DNA of 64,000 bases from an uncultured Pseudomonadales bacterium (GTDB taxonomy: Bacteria; Pseudomonadota; Gammaproteobacteria; Pseudomonadales; Cellvibrionaceae): the NCBI GenBank assembly GCA_947487765.1, contig CANKXO010000003.1, positions 62,001 through 126,000 of the forward strand, read 5' to 3'. A program made the position numbers and the translations under genes. The first letter of the stretch is position 1, and each line of letters starts with the position of its first letter. This document shows positions 1 to 9,480 of the stretch, in pieces. The notes under the pieces were generated by a model. That model had not been told where the DNA came from, did not search any database, and was given only the letters and a program-made list of their open reading frames with translations.

Positions 1-509
1 TTGTCTTCAATATAAGGGAAAAAGAAGGCTGGCGCCGCTGGGTCACGCAAATATTCTTGTAACCAAGTGATCATAGGTGCAAAAGGCCCACCCCCCATAT
101 ATTCGTCAGGGGTTAATTGCAGCTGGTAATCATCGGATATTGCAGCTTTATCATAAATATCCATATCTGTACCCCAATGATGACGAGAAGCACCTGGCAA
201 GGCGGACCAGCGTAGCACACGCTCCACTTTCTCTAACGCCGACAAACACTGAATATCTAACTCGCAGCCATTATCATCTAAAATGGGGCGCTTCCCTGAA
301 AGCTTGGCATTCCAAATCAACTGTTGCCTATCAAAACTCCGGTAAGCACTGGCTAGAGTCAGCTGAAACCCTGCATCCTGTGCGGCTTGCATCAGGCACT
401 GCCAAGGCTCAATAACATCAATATGGAGTCTCATAGCGCCATCGACCAGCCGTGTATGGCTATCAAGATACCCAAAAGCAGCTGCATACTGGCCGTCAGC
501 CTCACTCAT
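1..509 (-). CDS. M15 family D-Ala-D-Ala carboxypeptidase (VanY-like), truncated by window edge
   Basis: The frame is open from an ATG at 509 to the first base of the window, so only about the first 169 residues are present and the C-terminus lies outside. The visible part carries the VanY/M15B signature: SAYRS near residue 57 and the zinc-binding block SRHHWGTDMDIYD near residue 108, which fits the S-x-H-x-x-G-x-x-x-D pattern of two zinc ligands. The family trims D-Ala-D-Ala ends of peptidoglycan stem peptides. No signal peptide is visible at this start, so either the true start is further upstream or the protein is cytoplasmic. Family assignment is firm; substrate is inferred. Confidence 0.85.
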   Translation of the reverse strand, partial: MSEADGQYAAAFGYLDSHTRLVDGAMRLHIDVIEPWQCLMQAAQDAGFQLTLASAYRSFDRQQLIWNAKLSGKRPILDDNGCELDIQCLSALEKVERVLRWSALPGASRHHWGTDMDIYDKAAISDDYQLQLTPDEYMGGGPFAPMITWLQEYLRDPAAPAFFFPYIED

Positions 510-662
510 ACCATCACCAACCCTAGGCATTCATAAATAAATAATGCCCCATAAGACCTGAACAAATGCTTCCCTCTCTTATTTCAAATAATGTATAGTT
601 GAGGCGATACTTCTGACATAATAGAAGTCACAAATAACAATAATAATACTTGAGGTCACTCT

Positions 663-929
663 ATGAGTAGAGAGCACAGTGATTTACTCAAACTAAAAAA
701 TCTAGGCTCTGCATCCGTTAATATTTTACATGCCGTTGGTATCAATAGCTATGCGGACCTACAGCAGGTGGGGCCTGTTGAAACATATAGGCGTATTAAG
801 AATCGAGATATTCATGTATCTAAAGTCATGCTCTATGCCTTACAAGGCGCATTATTAGACACGCATTGGAACGAATTAGAACCCGATCTCAAACACCAAT
901 TACTGGAAGATGCTGGAGAAGAGCATTAA
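663..929 (+). CDS. TfoX C-terminal domain protein
   Basis: An 88-residue protein consisting almost entirely of a TfoX/Sxy C-terminal domain: the pattern LKNLGSASVNILHAVGINSY, then a helix-hairpin-helix-like 'DLQQVGPVETYRRIK' and 'MLYALQGALLDTHWNEL', is typical. Full TfoX proteins regulate competence genes with CRP. This one lacks the N-terminal domain, as do many stand-alone gammaproteobacterial copies whose role is not established. ATG start at 663 follows a GAGG-containing stretch (652-656). It is a single gene, apparently ended by the hairpin at 1079-1103. Confidence 0.85.
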   Translation: MSREHSDLLKLKNLGSASVNILHAVGINSYADLQQVGPVETYRRIKNRDIHVSKVMLYALQGALLDTHWNELEPDLKHQLLEDAGEEH

Positions 930-1078
930 CCCCCCACTTAATTGTTTAAGAGAACTTAATACGTTACCTGTATACGACAAAACCCTCACCCTTTGCTTTT
1001 CACGAATAAACGTTAAAAGCTTCTCTAGCTATTGAATTTTTATCACTAGCACTCATCATAGAATGAACGAAATAATCC

Positions 1079-1110
1079 AATAAGCCCCTACGGGGTACTT
1101 ATTATCATTT
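1079..1110 (+). terminator. Possible terminator between the TfoX-domain gene and htpX
   Basis: AATAAG-CCCC (1079-1088) pairs with GGGG-(TA)-CTTATT (1092-1103) around a three-base loop, and an ATCATTTTT tract follows. The two-base bulge makes it imperfect. It sits 20 bases before htpX, so it could instead be a 5' leader structure of htpX. Confidence 0.4.
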
Positions 1111-1129
1111 TTAATTATCTGAGGTAACT

Positions 1130-2020
1130 ATGTTACGTATCGGTCTGTTTTTATTAACAAATTTGGCAGTTATTATTGTTGCCAGCATTACCTTACAACT
1201 ATTGGGGGTAGAGCATTACCTACAAGGCTCTGGTCTAAATTTAACCAGCTTATTGATATTTTGCGCTATTTTTGGGTTTTCTGGCTCTTTAATATCTTTA
1301 TTTATCTCTAAGTGGATGGCTAAGCGCTCAACAGGCACAAAAATAATCGAACAGCCTAGCACTCCAGAAGAGCGCTGGCTTGTAGAAACGACTCGGGAGC
1401 TTGCAGAAAAAGCAGGTATTGGCATGCCAGAAGTCGGCATTTTCCCTGCACAGGAATCCAATGCATTTGCGACGGGCTGGAATAGGAATAATGCACTTGT
1501 CGCCGTTAGTCAGGGCTTACTTCAGCGTTTTAATCGCGATGAGGCACGCGCAGTTATCGCCCATGAAATTGGCCACGTAGCCAATGGGGATATGATCACC
1601 TTAAGTTTGATACAAGGCGTTGTGAATACATTTGTGATGTTCTTTGCTCGTATCATTGGCCATACGGTAGATCGTGCCGTTTTTAAAACGGAACGAGGCC
1701 ATGGTATTGGCTTTTATGTAGTGACATTTATTGCAGAAATGGTACTCGCTGTTTTAGCCAGTATTATCGTGATGAAATTTTCTCGCTACCGTGAATACCG
1801 TGCCGATGTCGCAGGCGCTAACCTAGCTGATCGAGGCGCCATGATAGGCGCATTGAACCGCTTATTGGCGGAACAAAAAGCGCAAATGCCTAGCTCCATG
1901 CCAGATACCATGCACGCCTTCGGCATTAGCAGTGGCTTTAAACAGAATTTTGCTAAATTGTTTGCCAGCCATCCTCCACTGGAAGACCGTATTCGAGCAT
2001 TACAACAAAATATGTCATAA
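1130..2020 (+). CDS. htpX: Membrane zinc metalloprotease HtpX
   Basis: A 296-residue inner-membrane M48B protease that degrades misfolded membrane proteins alongside FtsH. Two N-terminal transmembrane helices (about residues 5-25 and 38-60) precede the HEIGH zinc motif at 145-149. The third ligand is Glu222 in REYRAD, and further hydrophobic helices lie around 160-215. Length and motif spacing match E. coli HtpX (His140, His144, Glu219 there). The ATG at 1130 has a good GAGG site (1121-1124). The Rieske protein gene follows after 6 bases, so the two are probably co-transcribed. No clear heat-shock promoter was recognised by eye. Confidence 0.97.
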   Translation: MLRIGLFLLTNLAVIIVASITLQLLGVEHYLQGSGLNLTSLLIFCAIFGFSGSLISLFISKWMAKRSTGTKIIEQPSTPEERWLVETTRELAEKAGIGMPEVGIFPAQESNAFATGWNRNNALVAVSQGLLQRFNRDEARAVIAHEIGHVANGDMITLSLIQGVVNTFVMFFARIIGHTVDRAVFKTERGHGIGFYVVTFIAEMVLAVLASIIVMKFSRYREYRADVAGANLADRGAMIGALNRLLAEQKAQMPSSMPDTMHAFGISSGFKQNFAKLFASHPPLEDRIRALQQNMS

Positions 2021-2026
2021 CTCTGA

Positions 2027-2353
2027 ATGGACAAACACGACAACTTTCTTTGTTCTATTGACGATATTCCAGATAATGGAAGCAAAGGCCTCAGCCATAA
2101 AGGGGTGCCTCTCCTTGCCGTACGACAGGGAGAGAATGTCTACCTTTATCGCAATCAGTGCCCTCATCTTGGCTTGCCGTTAGAGTGGCAAGCCAATCAA
2201 TTTCTTACTGCAGACAAATCACTCATCCAATGTTCAGCCCACGGAGCCCTGTTTGAGATAGAATCAGGTTATTGCATTTCTGGCCCCTGCCAACAACAAT
2301 CCCTCACTCCCGTTATTTTTTCATGCAAAGATCGACGCCTTTTTTTCGAGTAA
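2027..2353 (+). CDS. Rieske [2Fe-2S] protein, small soluble type
   Basis: A 108-residue protein with one Rieske domain. The two ligand boxes are CPHLGLP near residue 46 and CSAHGALFEIESGYCISGPC near residue 73; each contributes one Cys and one His to the cluster, and a further Cys pair follows the second box. There is no signal peptide or membrane helix, which points to a soluble ferredoxin-like electron carrier similar to NirD or the small dioxygenase ferredoxins. It starts 6 bases after htpX. A partner oxidoreductase is not encoded nearby, so the electron acceptor is unknown. Confidence 0.88.
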   Translation: MDKHDNFLCSIDDIPDNGSKGLSHKGVPLLAVRQGENVYLYRNQCPHLGLPLEWQANQFLTADKSLIQCSAHGALFEIESGYCISGPCQQQSLTPVIFSCKDRRLFFE

Positions 2354-2590
2354 AAATAGACTAAACTCCTCAGACCGTAGGCTTTTTCAATATGCTATCG
2401 ACAAGTGGCACAAAAAGCTTCTTTTTAATACTTACATATCAGCGGCTAGGCAGTTAATAGCTATGTATTTTCTGTCGATAAGGCCCAAAGACTATACTTA
2501 ATCTTACGCGTTACTACTTATACACAAGAGTTAGCAGCTATTACTAAATTTAATATCAATTTAAGCACTATATATTCCAGCGTCGTTTTT

Positions 2591-4747
2591 GTGCTGCTAT
2601 CGACTATCGGCATATCTATTTTTGCTTTTTTGGACAAAGCAAAGCAGCAAGAGCAACACTTATTACTGGAGCAAATAGTTACTACACAGGCCGCCACTAT
2701 CGAGCGTCGCCTATCTTCTCTGCTCTCTTCAACCTATATGCTCGCTCAGGAAGTTCGGCAAAGCGAAGGCCGCTTTCAAAACTTCGAGCAATATGCTGAC
2801 GATGTGATTAACACATTAGGAGACATATCACTGTTACAACTTGCTCCAAACGGGATTATTGAACGTGTTCATCCCTTAAAAGGTAACGAAAAATCACTTG
2901 GGCATAATTTACTAGAGGATAAAGCTCGCTCTAAAGAGGCTCTCCTCACCATGAAAGCGAATAAATTAACGCTGGCAGGGCCTTTTAAACTCGTTCAGGG
3001 CGGTGTTGGCATAGTCGGCCGAAACCCTGTTTTCCTCGAGAAAGATGGTAAAGATTATTTTTGGGGTTTTACGATTGCTCTAATTTTCTTATCTGATCTG
3101 CTAGACGGAACTGAATTAACTCAATTATATAATCGGGGATACGAATACGAACTTTCACGTATCCACCCTGATACAGGAAAGCGAGATATTTTCTCTCATT
3201 CAAAAAATAAACTGGGAGAAAATGCTGTATTCAAATCGATCAACATACCGAATGGTGTCTGGCGCATGGGTATCAGCCGCCACAGCACTGATAGCGCTTA
3301 TATCTACTTAGGTGTTGGTGCGAGCTTTATTGTAGCCCTGCTATTTTCATTGCTATTACACCGAATATTGCTTGAGCCCGAGCGACTTCGCACACAGATT
3401 AAAGAAAAGACTGAAGCATTAAATCAAATGGCTTTTCATGATGAATTAACCGGGCTCGTCAATCGTCGTTTTTTAGGGGATAAATTAGAGCAAGAAATTC
3501 GCAATCTACGCCGTCGCGGTGAAGGCCATATTGCCATCATGTATTTGGACCTGGATGACTTCAAACGCATCAATGATACGATGGGACACGAAATGGGTGA
3601 CAGGCTATTACAAACTGTCGCGGCTCGTCTGCGTGACACTGTACGCCAAAACGATATCATTGCACGTCTAGGAGGAGATGAATTTGCCGTTATTTTATTA
3701 GACCTCGCTTCTCCAGATCATGCCAGAGTCATGGCTGAAAAAATTATTGAAAACATACAGCGCCCAATACAATTAGGGCCACGTAAAATTGTTATTAGCA
3801 CAACAATAGGCATCACTCTTACACCTGATGACAGCACAGAGATTCTGGAATTATTTCGCAATGCAGATTTAGCAATGTTCGCTTCTAAACAAGCTGGTAA
3901 AAACAGGCTTTCATTTTTTAATACACAAATGCAAGAAAATGCAGCCAAGCACCTATTATTAGAAGAGCAATTAAGACAGGCAATTGACAATAAAGAGTTT
4001 TATTTAGTGTATCAACCAATTATGTGCTTAGGCAGCAATCAGGTAGGGAAATTTGAGGCCTTGATTCGCTGGCGACATCCTGAAGCAGGAGAGCGAAGCC
4101 CCAACGAATTTATTGGAATGGCAGAAACAACTGGGCTGATCATTCCTATCGGCTACTGGGTTATTCATGAAGCTTGCATGTCTATAGTCAATCAATTAAA
4201 CGGACCTAAAGAAAAAATTCAAATAACTATCAATGTCAGCACTCGACAATTAAAAGATGAAAATTTTGCTATTGAGGTCGAAAAAATATTCAAAAAAACA
4301 GGAGTAGATCCTTCGCTTATTGAAATGGAAATTACTGAATCCATGCTCATGGAAGACGTTAATCTAGCACTAAAGTTAATCAATCAATTAAAAAAAATAG
4401 GTGTCGCAATATCCATTGATGACTTTGGAACAGGTTATTCTTCTCTTTCTCAACTGAAAAAATTTCCTATCGATACTCTAAAAGTTGATCGCGCATTTAT
4501 CAAAGACCTTGGGAAAGATATGAGCGACAGAAGAATAGTGGAAGCCATTGTCGCTATGGCAAATAAATTAAATATTGCCGTAGTCGCAGAAGGCATCGAA
4601 ACAGAAAGGCAATTAAGATTTCTCAGAAAGATCAATTGTGACTACGGACAGGGATTTTTATTCAGCAAACCATTAAGTATTAATAACGCACTTTTATTTG
4701 ACACTAACAATAGCAAATCATCTCAAGAGCTGCGCACGAAGCCATAA
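2591..4747 (+). CDS. CHASE-GGDEF-EAL cyclic-di-GMP turnover protein
   Basis: 718 residues from the GTG at 2591. The order is an N-terminal membrane helix, a periplasmic CHASE-like sensor (about residues 30-230, with a GRNPVFL box), a second membrane helix (about 238-258), GGDEF (about 275-440) and EAL (about 455-705). The diguanylate cyclase site RLGGDEF is intact, and RQND five residues before it fits the RxxD inhibitory site. The EAL motif (FEALIRW) and DDFGTGYSSL are also intact, so both activities are possible. The start is uncertain: the frame is open back to 2450 with no ATG, GTG or TTG, and the GTG start leaves a short first helix (see findings). Confidence 0.9.
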   Translation: MLLSTIGISIFAFLDKAKQQEQHLLLEQIVTTQAATIERRLSSLLSSTYMLAQEVRQSEGRFQNFEQYADDVINTLGDISLLQLAPNGIIERVHPLKGNEKSLGHNLLEDKARSKEALLTMKANKLTLAGPFKLVQGGVGIVGRNPVFLEKDGKDYFWGFTIALIFLSDLLDGTELTQLYNRGYEYELSRIHPDTGKRDIFSHSKNKLGENAVFKSINIPNGVWRMGISRHSTDSAYIYLGVGASFIVALLFSLLLHRILLEPERLRTQIKEKTEALNQMAFHDELTGLVNRRFLGDKLEQEIRNLRRRGEGHIAIMYLDLDDFKRINDTMGHEMGDRLLQTVAARLRDTVRQNDIIARLGGDEFAVILLDLASPDHARVMAEKIIENIQRPIQLGPRKIVISTTIGITLTPDDSTEILELFRNADLAMFASKQAGKNRLSFFNTQMQENAAKHLLLEEQLRQAIDNKEFYLVYQPIMCLGSNQVGKFEALIRWRHPEAGERSPNEFIGMAETTGLIIPIGYWVIHEACMSIVNQLNGPKEKIQITINVSTRQLKDENFAIEVEKIFKKTGVDPSLIEMEITESMLMEDVNLALKLINQLKKIGVAISIDDFGTGYSSLSQLKKFPIDTLKVDRAFIKDLGKDMSDRRIVEAIVAMANKLNIAVVAEGIETERQLRFLRKINCDYGQGFLFSKPLSINNALLFDTNNSKSSQELRTKP

Positions 4748-4763
4748 CCTAAACCATAAAATT

Positions 4764-4792
4764 AAAAAGCCCTGATTAATCAGGGCTTTTTA
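4764..4792. terminator. Bidirectional Rho-independent terminator
   Basis: AAAAAGCCCTGATT (4764 onward) pairs with AATCAGGGCTTTTT (to 4791), a near-perfect stem with an A-tract on one side and a T-tract on the other. It lies between two convergent genes, so it can end transcription from both sides. Confidence 0.9.
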
Positions 4793-4815
4793 TTACCTAT
4801 TTATATCGACTAGCC

Positions 4816-5463
4816 TTATGCATTAGGCTGAATCAACAACTCGACTCGACGGTTTTGAGCTCGCCCTGAAGCAGTTGAATTATTGGCAATAGGACGAGAC
4901 TCACCGTAACCAACCTCGACCAAACGAACAGGAGCGACGCCTCGACTGCGCAAATAGTCACTCACACTTCGAGCACGTCTTTCAGACAACTGCTGATTGT
5001 AGCTATCATTACCAGAGGAATCAGTATGGCCAGCAACCTGCAATCGAGTTTCATTAAACTCATTCAACACTTTAACAACCGCATTAAGCGTGCCGTAAAT
5101 AGAGGTATTCAAGGTTGCTTGATTAACAGCAAACGTAATGTTGTTTGGCATAACCAAACGAAGGTTATCGCCATCACGGACAACTTGCACACCGGAACCA
5201 ACTAATTCAGCGCGTAATTTCCTCTCTTGCGCATCCATATAAGCACCAACACCTGCACCGGCTAAGCCACAGGCAGCAGCAGCGTTGCGAGCTCGTTTAC
5301 TGCTTTCTCTAGAACCAATTGCCCCACAAACAACAGCTCCGATCACACCGTAAGTTGTAGCTCGATTGATTTTTTTGTCACCTGTATACGCATCTTGCGT
5401 TTCACAAGCTGCAAGCGCGACAACGGTACCGGCTAACACAATTACCTTCTTCGTTAAATTCAT
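4816..5463 (-). CDS. OmpA-family lipoprotein, YiaD-like
   Basis: About 215 residues. A lipoprotein signal ends in the lipobox VALAAC near residue 20, followed by a glycine-rich 'glycine zipper' helix pair (AVVCGAIGS, AAAACGLAGAGVGAYMDA) and a C-terminal OmpA domain (about 105-212). The peptidoglycan-binding residues sit in GHTDSSGNDSYNQQLSERRA and GRAQNRRVEL. This is the architecture of E. coli YiaD, an outer-membrane-anchored, peptidoglycan-contacting lipoprotein. I chose the internal ATG at 5463 because AAGG lies 8 bases upstream; the ATG at 5469 is too close to it. Confidence 0.9.
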   Translation of the reverse strand: MNLTKKVIVLAGTVVALAACETQDAYTGDKKINRATTYGVIGAVVCGAIGSRESSKRARNAAAACGLAGAGVGAYMDAQERKLRAELVGSGVQVVRDGDNLRLVMPNNITFAVNQATLNTSIYGTLNAVVKVLNEFNETRLQVAGHTDSSGNDSYNQQLSERRARSVSDYLRSRGVAPVRLVEVGYGESRPIANNSTASGRAQNRRVELLIQPNA

Positions 5464-5598
5464 AAACATTACCTTTTAAACATTCAGCCCGATAGCATAT
5501 CAGACTATTTTTTGCATACCAGAGTATGGACCTCATTTCTCATTAAAAAGTCAATTTCTATCACAAAATAGCCTGATTTTTAATGTGCATTTTTATGG

Positions 5599-5628
5599 TT
5601 GTGGACTATCCTGAAAAGTGAGTATAAC
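5599..5628 (+). promoter_or_regulatory. Candidate sigma-70 promoter for the HDOD gene
   Basis: TTGTGG (5599-5604) and TATAAC (5623-5628) are separated by 18 bases, 21 bases upstream of the GTG start at 5650. Plausible by eye only. Confidence 0.35.
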
Positions 5629-5649
5629 AATTGTAGTTAAGGAGTCATT

Positions 5650-6474
5650 GTGGACCTTAGTCACCTCATATCCAATGCACAGAATATGCCTAACATTCCT
5701 AAAATTGTGCAGGAATTAATCGAAAGCTTCAGTAACGACAACGTTAACAGCGAACAACTCGCAGAGAAGGTCAGCAAAGACCAGGCAATGACCGCAAAAG
5801 TATTGCGTATGGCTAACTCGGCTAAATATGGTGGTCACAGGCAAGTCGGCTCAGTTAATGATGCTATCGTTTTGTTAGGCTTTAATGCGTTGAGAACACT
5901 GGTGTTAGCCTCTGGCCTGACCGGCGCATTTAAACCCCCTGAAGGCTTCGACATCCAAGAGTTTTGGAAAAAAAGCTTCTCTATTGCCAGTCTCAGTAAA
6001 TGGCTTGCCAAACATACCCACGACATTGACGGTGAAGTCGCATTTACCTGTGGCATGCTGCATGACGTTGGTGGTTTATTAACTCATATCCTTGTCAATG
6101 AGCAAGCACAGGAAATCGACCGTGTCGTTGCCAAAGGTGCTGACCGTATCGAAATGGAATCCAGTCGCCTTGGTTTTACCTACCCAGAAGCCGGCGCGGA
6201 ACTAGCTAACCGCTGGCGCTTCCCTGAAGAAATTGTGGATGGAATTCGCCACCAATTACAGCCAACTGTCAGTGAAGATGATTATAAATCACTTGCAGGC
6301 ATTGTGTTTATTGCTAACTATCTCTATGAAAATCGAGAGCAAGATACCGAAACATTGATTAATAATTTCCCCTCTGACCATGCAGCTGCCCTAAACATGG
6401 ATAAAGTTGCCGTGATTGACAATATTGAAGAGATCAATGAATTAGACTCAGGAATAGAAGCTCTTCTTGGATAA
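5650..6474 (+). CDS. HDOD domain signalling protein
   Basis: A 274-residue protein made mostly of one HDOD domain (about residues 10-210). It shows the characteristic AKVLRMANSAKYGG helix, the AIVLLGFNALRTLVLASGL segment and a degenerate HD site (GMLHDVGGLLTH). HDOD proteins are non-catalytic relatives of HD-GYP and HD phosphohydrolases and act as signalling scaffolds, often linked to cyclic-di-GMP, motility or chemotaxis. The GTG start is supported by AAGGAG (5639-5644) six bases before it. Gene is monocistronic; pathway is not shown by context. Confidence 0.88.
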   Translation: MDLSHLISNAQNMPNIPKIVQELIESFSNDNVNSEQLAEKVSKDQAMTAKVLRMANSAKYGGHRQVGSVNDAIVLLGFNALRTLVLASGLTGAFKPPEGFDIQEFWKKSFSIASLSKWLAKHTHDIDGEVAFTCGMLHDVGGLLTHILVNEQAQEIDRVVAKGADRIEMESSRLGFTYPEAGAELANRWRFPEEIVDGIRHQLQPTVSEDDYKSLAGIVFIANYLYENREQDTETLINNFPSDHAAALNMDKVAVIDNIEEINELDSGIEALLG

Positions 6475-6487
6475 GAAATGATAATAC

Positions 6488-6522
6488 TTTATAAAGCCAC
6501 TGAGCATCAGCGGCTTTATAAA
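6488..6522. terminator. Hairpin terminator between convergent HDOD and pykA genes
   Basis: TTTATAAAGCC-a-CTGA (6488-6503) pairs with TCAG-c-GGCTTTATAAA (6507-6522), a 15-pair stem with one mismatch and a GCA loop. The AT-rich flanks act as U-tracts in either direction. Confidence 0.75.
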
Positions 6523-6523
6523 C

Positions 6524-7978
6524 CTACATTTTTCTCAATTTATCACCCACTCTCAACACTTTAAGCCCGTTAGTACCACCCTGAAGATTGTCATAATCGC
6601 CTTTTGTGATAATCACCAAATCGCCTTTTTTAACATACCCTCGACGGGTCAATTCATCAATTGCACGCTGAAAGGTGACAGCCTGACTTTGATCAAAGCC
6701 ATAAAAGGGAACAGACTCAACGCCAAGAAATAATTCAACTTTTGCCTGTGTTTTACTATGTCGAGAAAATGCGTAAATAGGCAATGTCGAGTTGATGCGA
6801 GACATTAACAACGGTGTTGAACCGCTTTCCGTAAAGGCAATGATCGCTGTCACGCCTTCCAGATGATTAGCTGTATACATTGCTGCAAGGCCAATCGTCT
6901 CATCAACAGCAGAGAATTTACGATTAATACGGTTATCAGTAACCCGCATATTAGGATAAGTTTCTGCCCCACCAATTGCACGAACCATGGCTTTAACCGT
7001 ATCTACCGGAAAATTTCCGGCAGCCGTTTCTCCTGACAACATCACCGCATCAGTACCATCAAGCACAGCGTTAGCCACATCGAAAACCTCTGCGCGTGTA
7101 GGTAGAGGACTATTGATCATTGACTCCATCATTTGAGTCGCAGTAATAACACATCGGTTAAGATGTCTGGCTCGAGCAATAATACGTTTTTGTACAGCAA
7201 CCAATTCAGCATCACCAATTTCAACACCGAGATCACCTCGAGCAACCATCACAGCATCCGATGCAAGAATAAGGTCATCCAGTGCCTCATTACTCACAAC
7301 CGTTTCAGCTCGCTCAATTTTAGCAACAATACCTGCATTACCACCGGCTTCGTTCAACAATTGCCGAGCCTGCTCAAGGTCTCTAGCTGACCGGGGGAAA
7401 GAAACAGCAAGGTAATCAACATCAATCGCTGCCGCCAGTTTTATATCGTTATAATCTTTTTCTGTAAGAGCGGGAGCAGATAAACCGCCCCCCTGTCGAT
7501 TAATGCCCTTATTATTCGAAAGCTGTCCACTGACTTTTGTAATACAGTGAATTTTATTCGCCTCTATCGACTCTATTTCTAATACGACTCGACCATCATC
7601 CAGTAGCAATAAGTCACCTGCCTGACAATCTTTAGGCAACTCTTTATAATCAATTCCAACCGCCTGCTGATTACCGTCATCTCGCGCTAAATCTGCATCA
7701 AGAGTAAATTGATCACCAACTTCTAACGTAATTGGGCCATCAGAAAAACGAGAGATACGAATTTTAGGCCCTTGCAAATCACCTAAAACAGCAACGTGTC
7801 GGCCATGCTTTTCTGCAAGTTCACGCACTTCTTTGGCACGCTGCATGTGATCGTCTGGCGAGCCATGGGAGAAGTTCATGCGAACAACATTAACTCCTGC
7901 CTCGATGAGAGAGTCTAATACATCTTCTTTATCGGTTGCAGGTCCTAAAGTAGCAACTATCTTGGTACGTCTATGCAT
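6524..7978 (-). CDS. pykA: Pyruvate kinase, PykA type
   Basis: 484 residues converting phosphoenolpyruvate and ADP to pyruvate and ATP at the end of glycolysis. The N-terminus ([14 protein letters not shown]), [16 protein letters not shown], the metal-binding [20 protein letters not shown] and the signature TATQMMESM are all present in order. The sequence follows E. coli PykA more closely than PykF, including SNNKGIN and the insertion DYKELP. The C-terminal allosteric domain (about 355-480) is complete. ATG at 7978 is the first in frame. It is convergent with the HDOD gene and no other glycolytic gene is adjacent. Confidence 0.97.
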   Translation of the reverse strand: MHRRTKIVATLGPATDKEDVLDSLIEAGVNVVRMNFSHGSPDDHMQRAKEVRELAEKHGRHVAVLGDLQGPKIRISRFSDGPITLEVGDQFTLDADLARDDGNQQAVGIDYKELPKDCQAGDLLLLDDGRVVLEIESIEANKIHCITKVSGQLSNNKGINRQGGGLSAPALTEKDYNDIKLAAAIDVDYLAVSFPRSARDLEQARQLLNEAGGNAGIVAKIERAETVVSNEALDDLILASDAVMVARGDLGVEIGDAELVAVQKRIIARARHLNRCVITATQMMESMINSPLPTRAEVFDVANAVLDGTDAVMLSGETAAGNFPVDTVKAMVRAIGGAETYPNMRVTDNRINRKFSAVDETIGLAAMYTANHLEGVTAIIAFTESGSTPLLMSRINSTLPIYAFSRHSKTQAKVELFLGVESVPFYGFDQSQAVTFQRAIDELTRRGYVKKGDLVIITKGDYDNLQGGTNGLKVLRVGDKLRKM

Positions 7979-8101
7979 GTCGTATTACTCAATTAGTTCA
8001 GCAAAATAAAAAACAAAGCCATAAATACAGATTGATTATGACAAAAGTGATGGCGGATAAAATTAAATTGATAATAAATAAAAATAATAGGGGTAAACGG
8101 A

Positions 8102-8130
8102 TTAACAGCCGTTAATACAACCCTTATAAT
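8102..8130 (+). promoter_or_regulatory. Sigma-70 promoter of the aminotransferase gene
   Basis: TTAACA (8102-8107) and a consensus TATAAT (8125-8130) with the ideal 17-base spacer, 58 bases upstream of the TTG start at 8189. Confidence 0.65.
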
Positions 8131-8188
8131 AGCACGTTTGCTTTAAACAAAAGCTTCATTCACTCAATTATCATTACCGAGGATTATC

Positions 8189-9466
8189 TTGGACCTACAA
8201 AACGCACCTGTAGAAACGCTACGCCAATGGGAAACCGAACTCTCTGCTGAATACAAAGCGTATCAGCAAAAGAATATGAATTTGGATCTAACCCGCGGCA
8301 AACCCTCCGATGAACAGGTGTCACTTTCTGACGCACTCGACGGCTGCCTTAAAGGCAATTACATTGCAGAAGATGGTACTGACACTCGAAACTACGGTGG
8401 GTTAAATGGCCTTATCGAAGCTCGACAATTAGGTGCAGATATATTGAGCGTCAAACTCGAAGAAGTTTCCGCACAAGGCAATAGCAGCCTAACCATCATG
8501 TTTCTCGCTATGATGACAGCAAAAGAATTTGGTTTACGCGGCTCTGATAGCGCTTGGAAAAGCAGCGATAAAATAAAATTCATCTGCCCAGTACCAGGAT
8601 ATGATCGTCATTTTACAATTTGTGAACAGCTCGGTATTGAAATGATCACAGCTCCTATGACCGCAGCTGGCCCAGATATGGACGCTGTTGAAGCACTGAT
8701 TAAAAGCGATGACTCGATCCGAGGTTTATGGTGTGTACCTAAATATTCTAATCCTACCGGTGTTATTTATAGCGATAGCACTGTAGAACGCATCGCCAAG
8801 CTAGGCACGATCGCCCATAAAGATTTTTGTGTATTTTGGGATAACGCGTATGCTGTTCACGACCTACACGGCGTTAAACCATTAGCAAGCGTTATGGATT
8901 TCTGCCGTCAGTTCGGCACTGAAAATACCGTTATCCAATTCGCTTCAACATCAAAGATAACTCATGCAGGTGCTGGCATTTCCTTTGTAGCTTCTTCGGT
9001 TGAAAATCTTGCCGGGCTTCATAAAGCTCTTAACACCCTGTCAATCGGACCGGACAAAGTTAACCAATTAAGGCATATGCGTTTTCTTCCGGATTACAGC
9101 GCACTTCTTTCTCACATGGAAAAGCACGCTGAGATTATTAAACCTCGATTTGATTGTGTACTCAAACACCTAGAAGAGAACTTTAAAGAGTCAGACCTAG
9201 GACAATGGGAATCTGTCGAAGGTGGCTATTTTGTCTCTTTTGATTCAAAGCCAGGACTTGCAAAAACAATCGTAAAGCTGGCCGCTGATGTTGGGGTCAA
9301 ACTAACGCCTGCTGGCGCCACCTACCCTTATGGCAATGACCCCAAAGACTGCAATATCCGTATTGCACCGACAGTACCGACGCTTGCGCAAGTTGACGAA
9401 GCAATGCAGGTCTTTGTCCTGTGTGTAAAACTGGCTTCGGTAAGACAAGCGTTAAACAACAAGTAA
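8189..9466 (+). CDS. Class Ic aspartate aminotransferase-like PLP enzyme
   Basis: 425 residues of fold-type I aminotransferase belonging to the subgroup Ic aspartate aminotransferases (Pfam Asp_aminotransf). Recognisable parts are DLTRGKPSDEQ at the N-terminus, the substrate-binding NYGGLNGL, VPKYSNPTG, the PLP-contacting FWDNAYAVHDL and the Schiff-base Lys256 in FASTSKITHAGAG. It probably transfers the amino group between aspartate or a similar amino acid and 2-oxoglutarate. Start is TTG at 8189, supported by GAGG six bases upstream (8179-8182). The exporter gene follows after 14 bases, suggesting a short operon. Confidence 0.88.
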   Translation: MDLQNAPVETLRQWETELSAEYKAYQQKNMNLDLTRGKPSDEQVSLSDALDGCLKGNYIAEDGTDTRNYGGLNGLIEARQLGADILSVKLEEVSAQGNSSLTIMFLAMMTAKEFGLRGSDSAWKSSDKIKFICPVPGYDRHFTICEQLGIEMITAPMTAAGPDMDAVEALIKSDDSIRGLWCVPKYSNPTGVIYSDSTVERIAKLGTIAHKDFCVFWDNAYAVHDLHGVKPLASVMDFCRQFGTENTVIQFASTSKITHAGAGISFVASSVENLAGLHKALNTLSIGPDKVNQLRHMRFLPDYSALLSHMEKHAEIIKPRFDCVLKHLEENFKESDLGQWESVEGGYFVSFDSKPGLAKTIVKLAADVGVKLTPAGATYPYGNDPKDCNIRIAPTVPTLAQVDEAMQVFVLCVKLASVRQALNNK

Positions 9467-9480
9467 CATGGATTAACCCT

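Noticed and set aside
77-415. 112-codon plus-strand frame at the window start
   Set aside because: Antisense to the M15 peptidase frame, which has clear zinc-site motifs.
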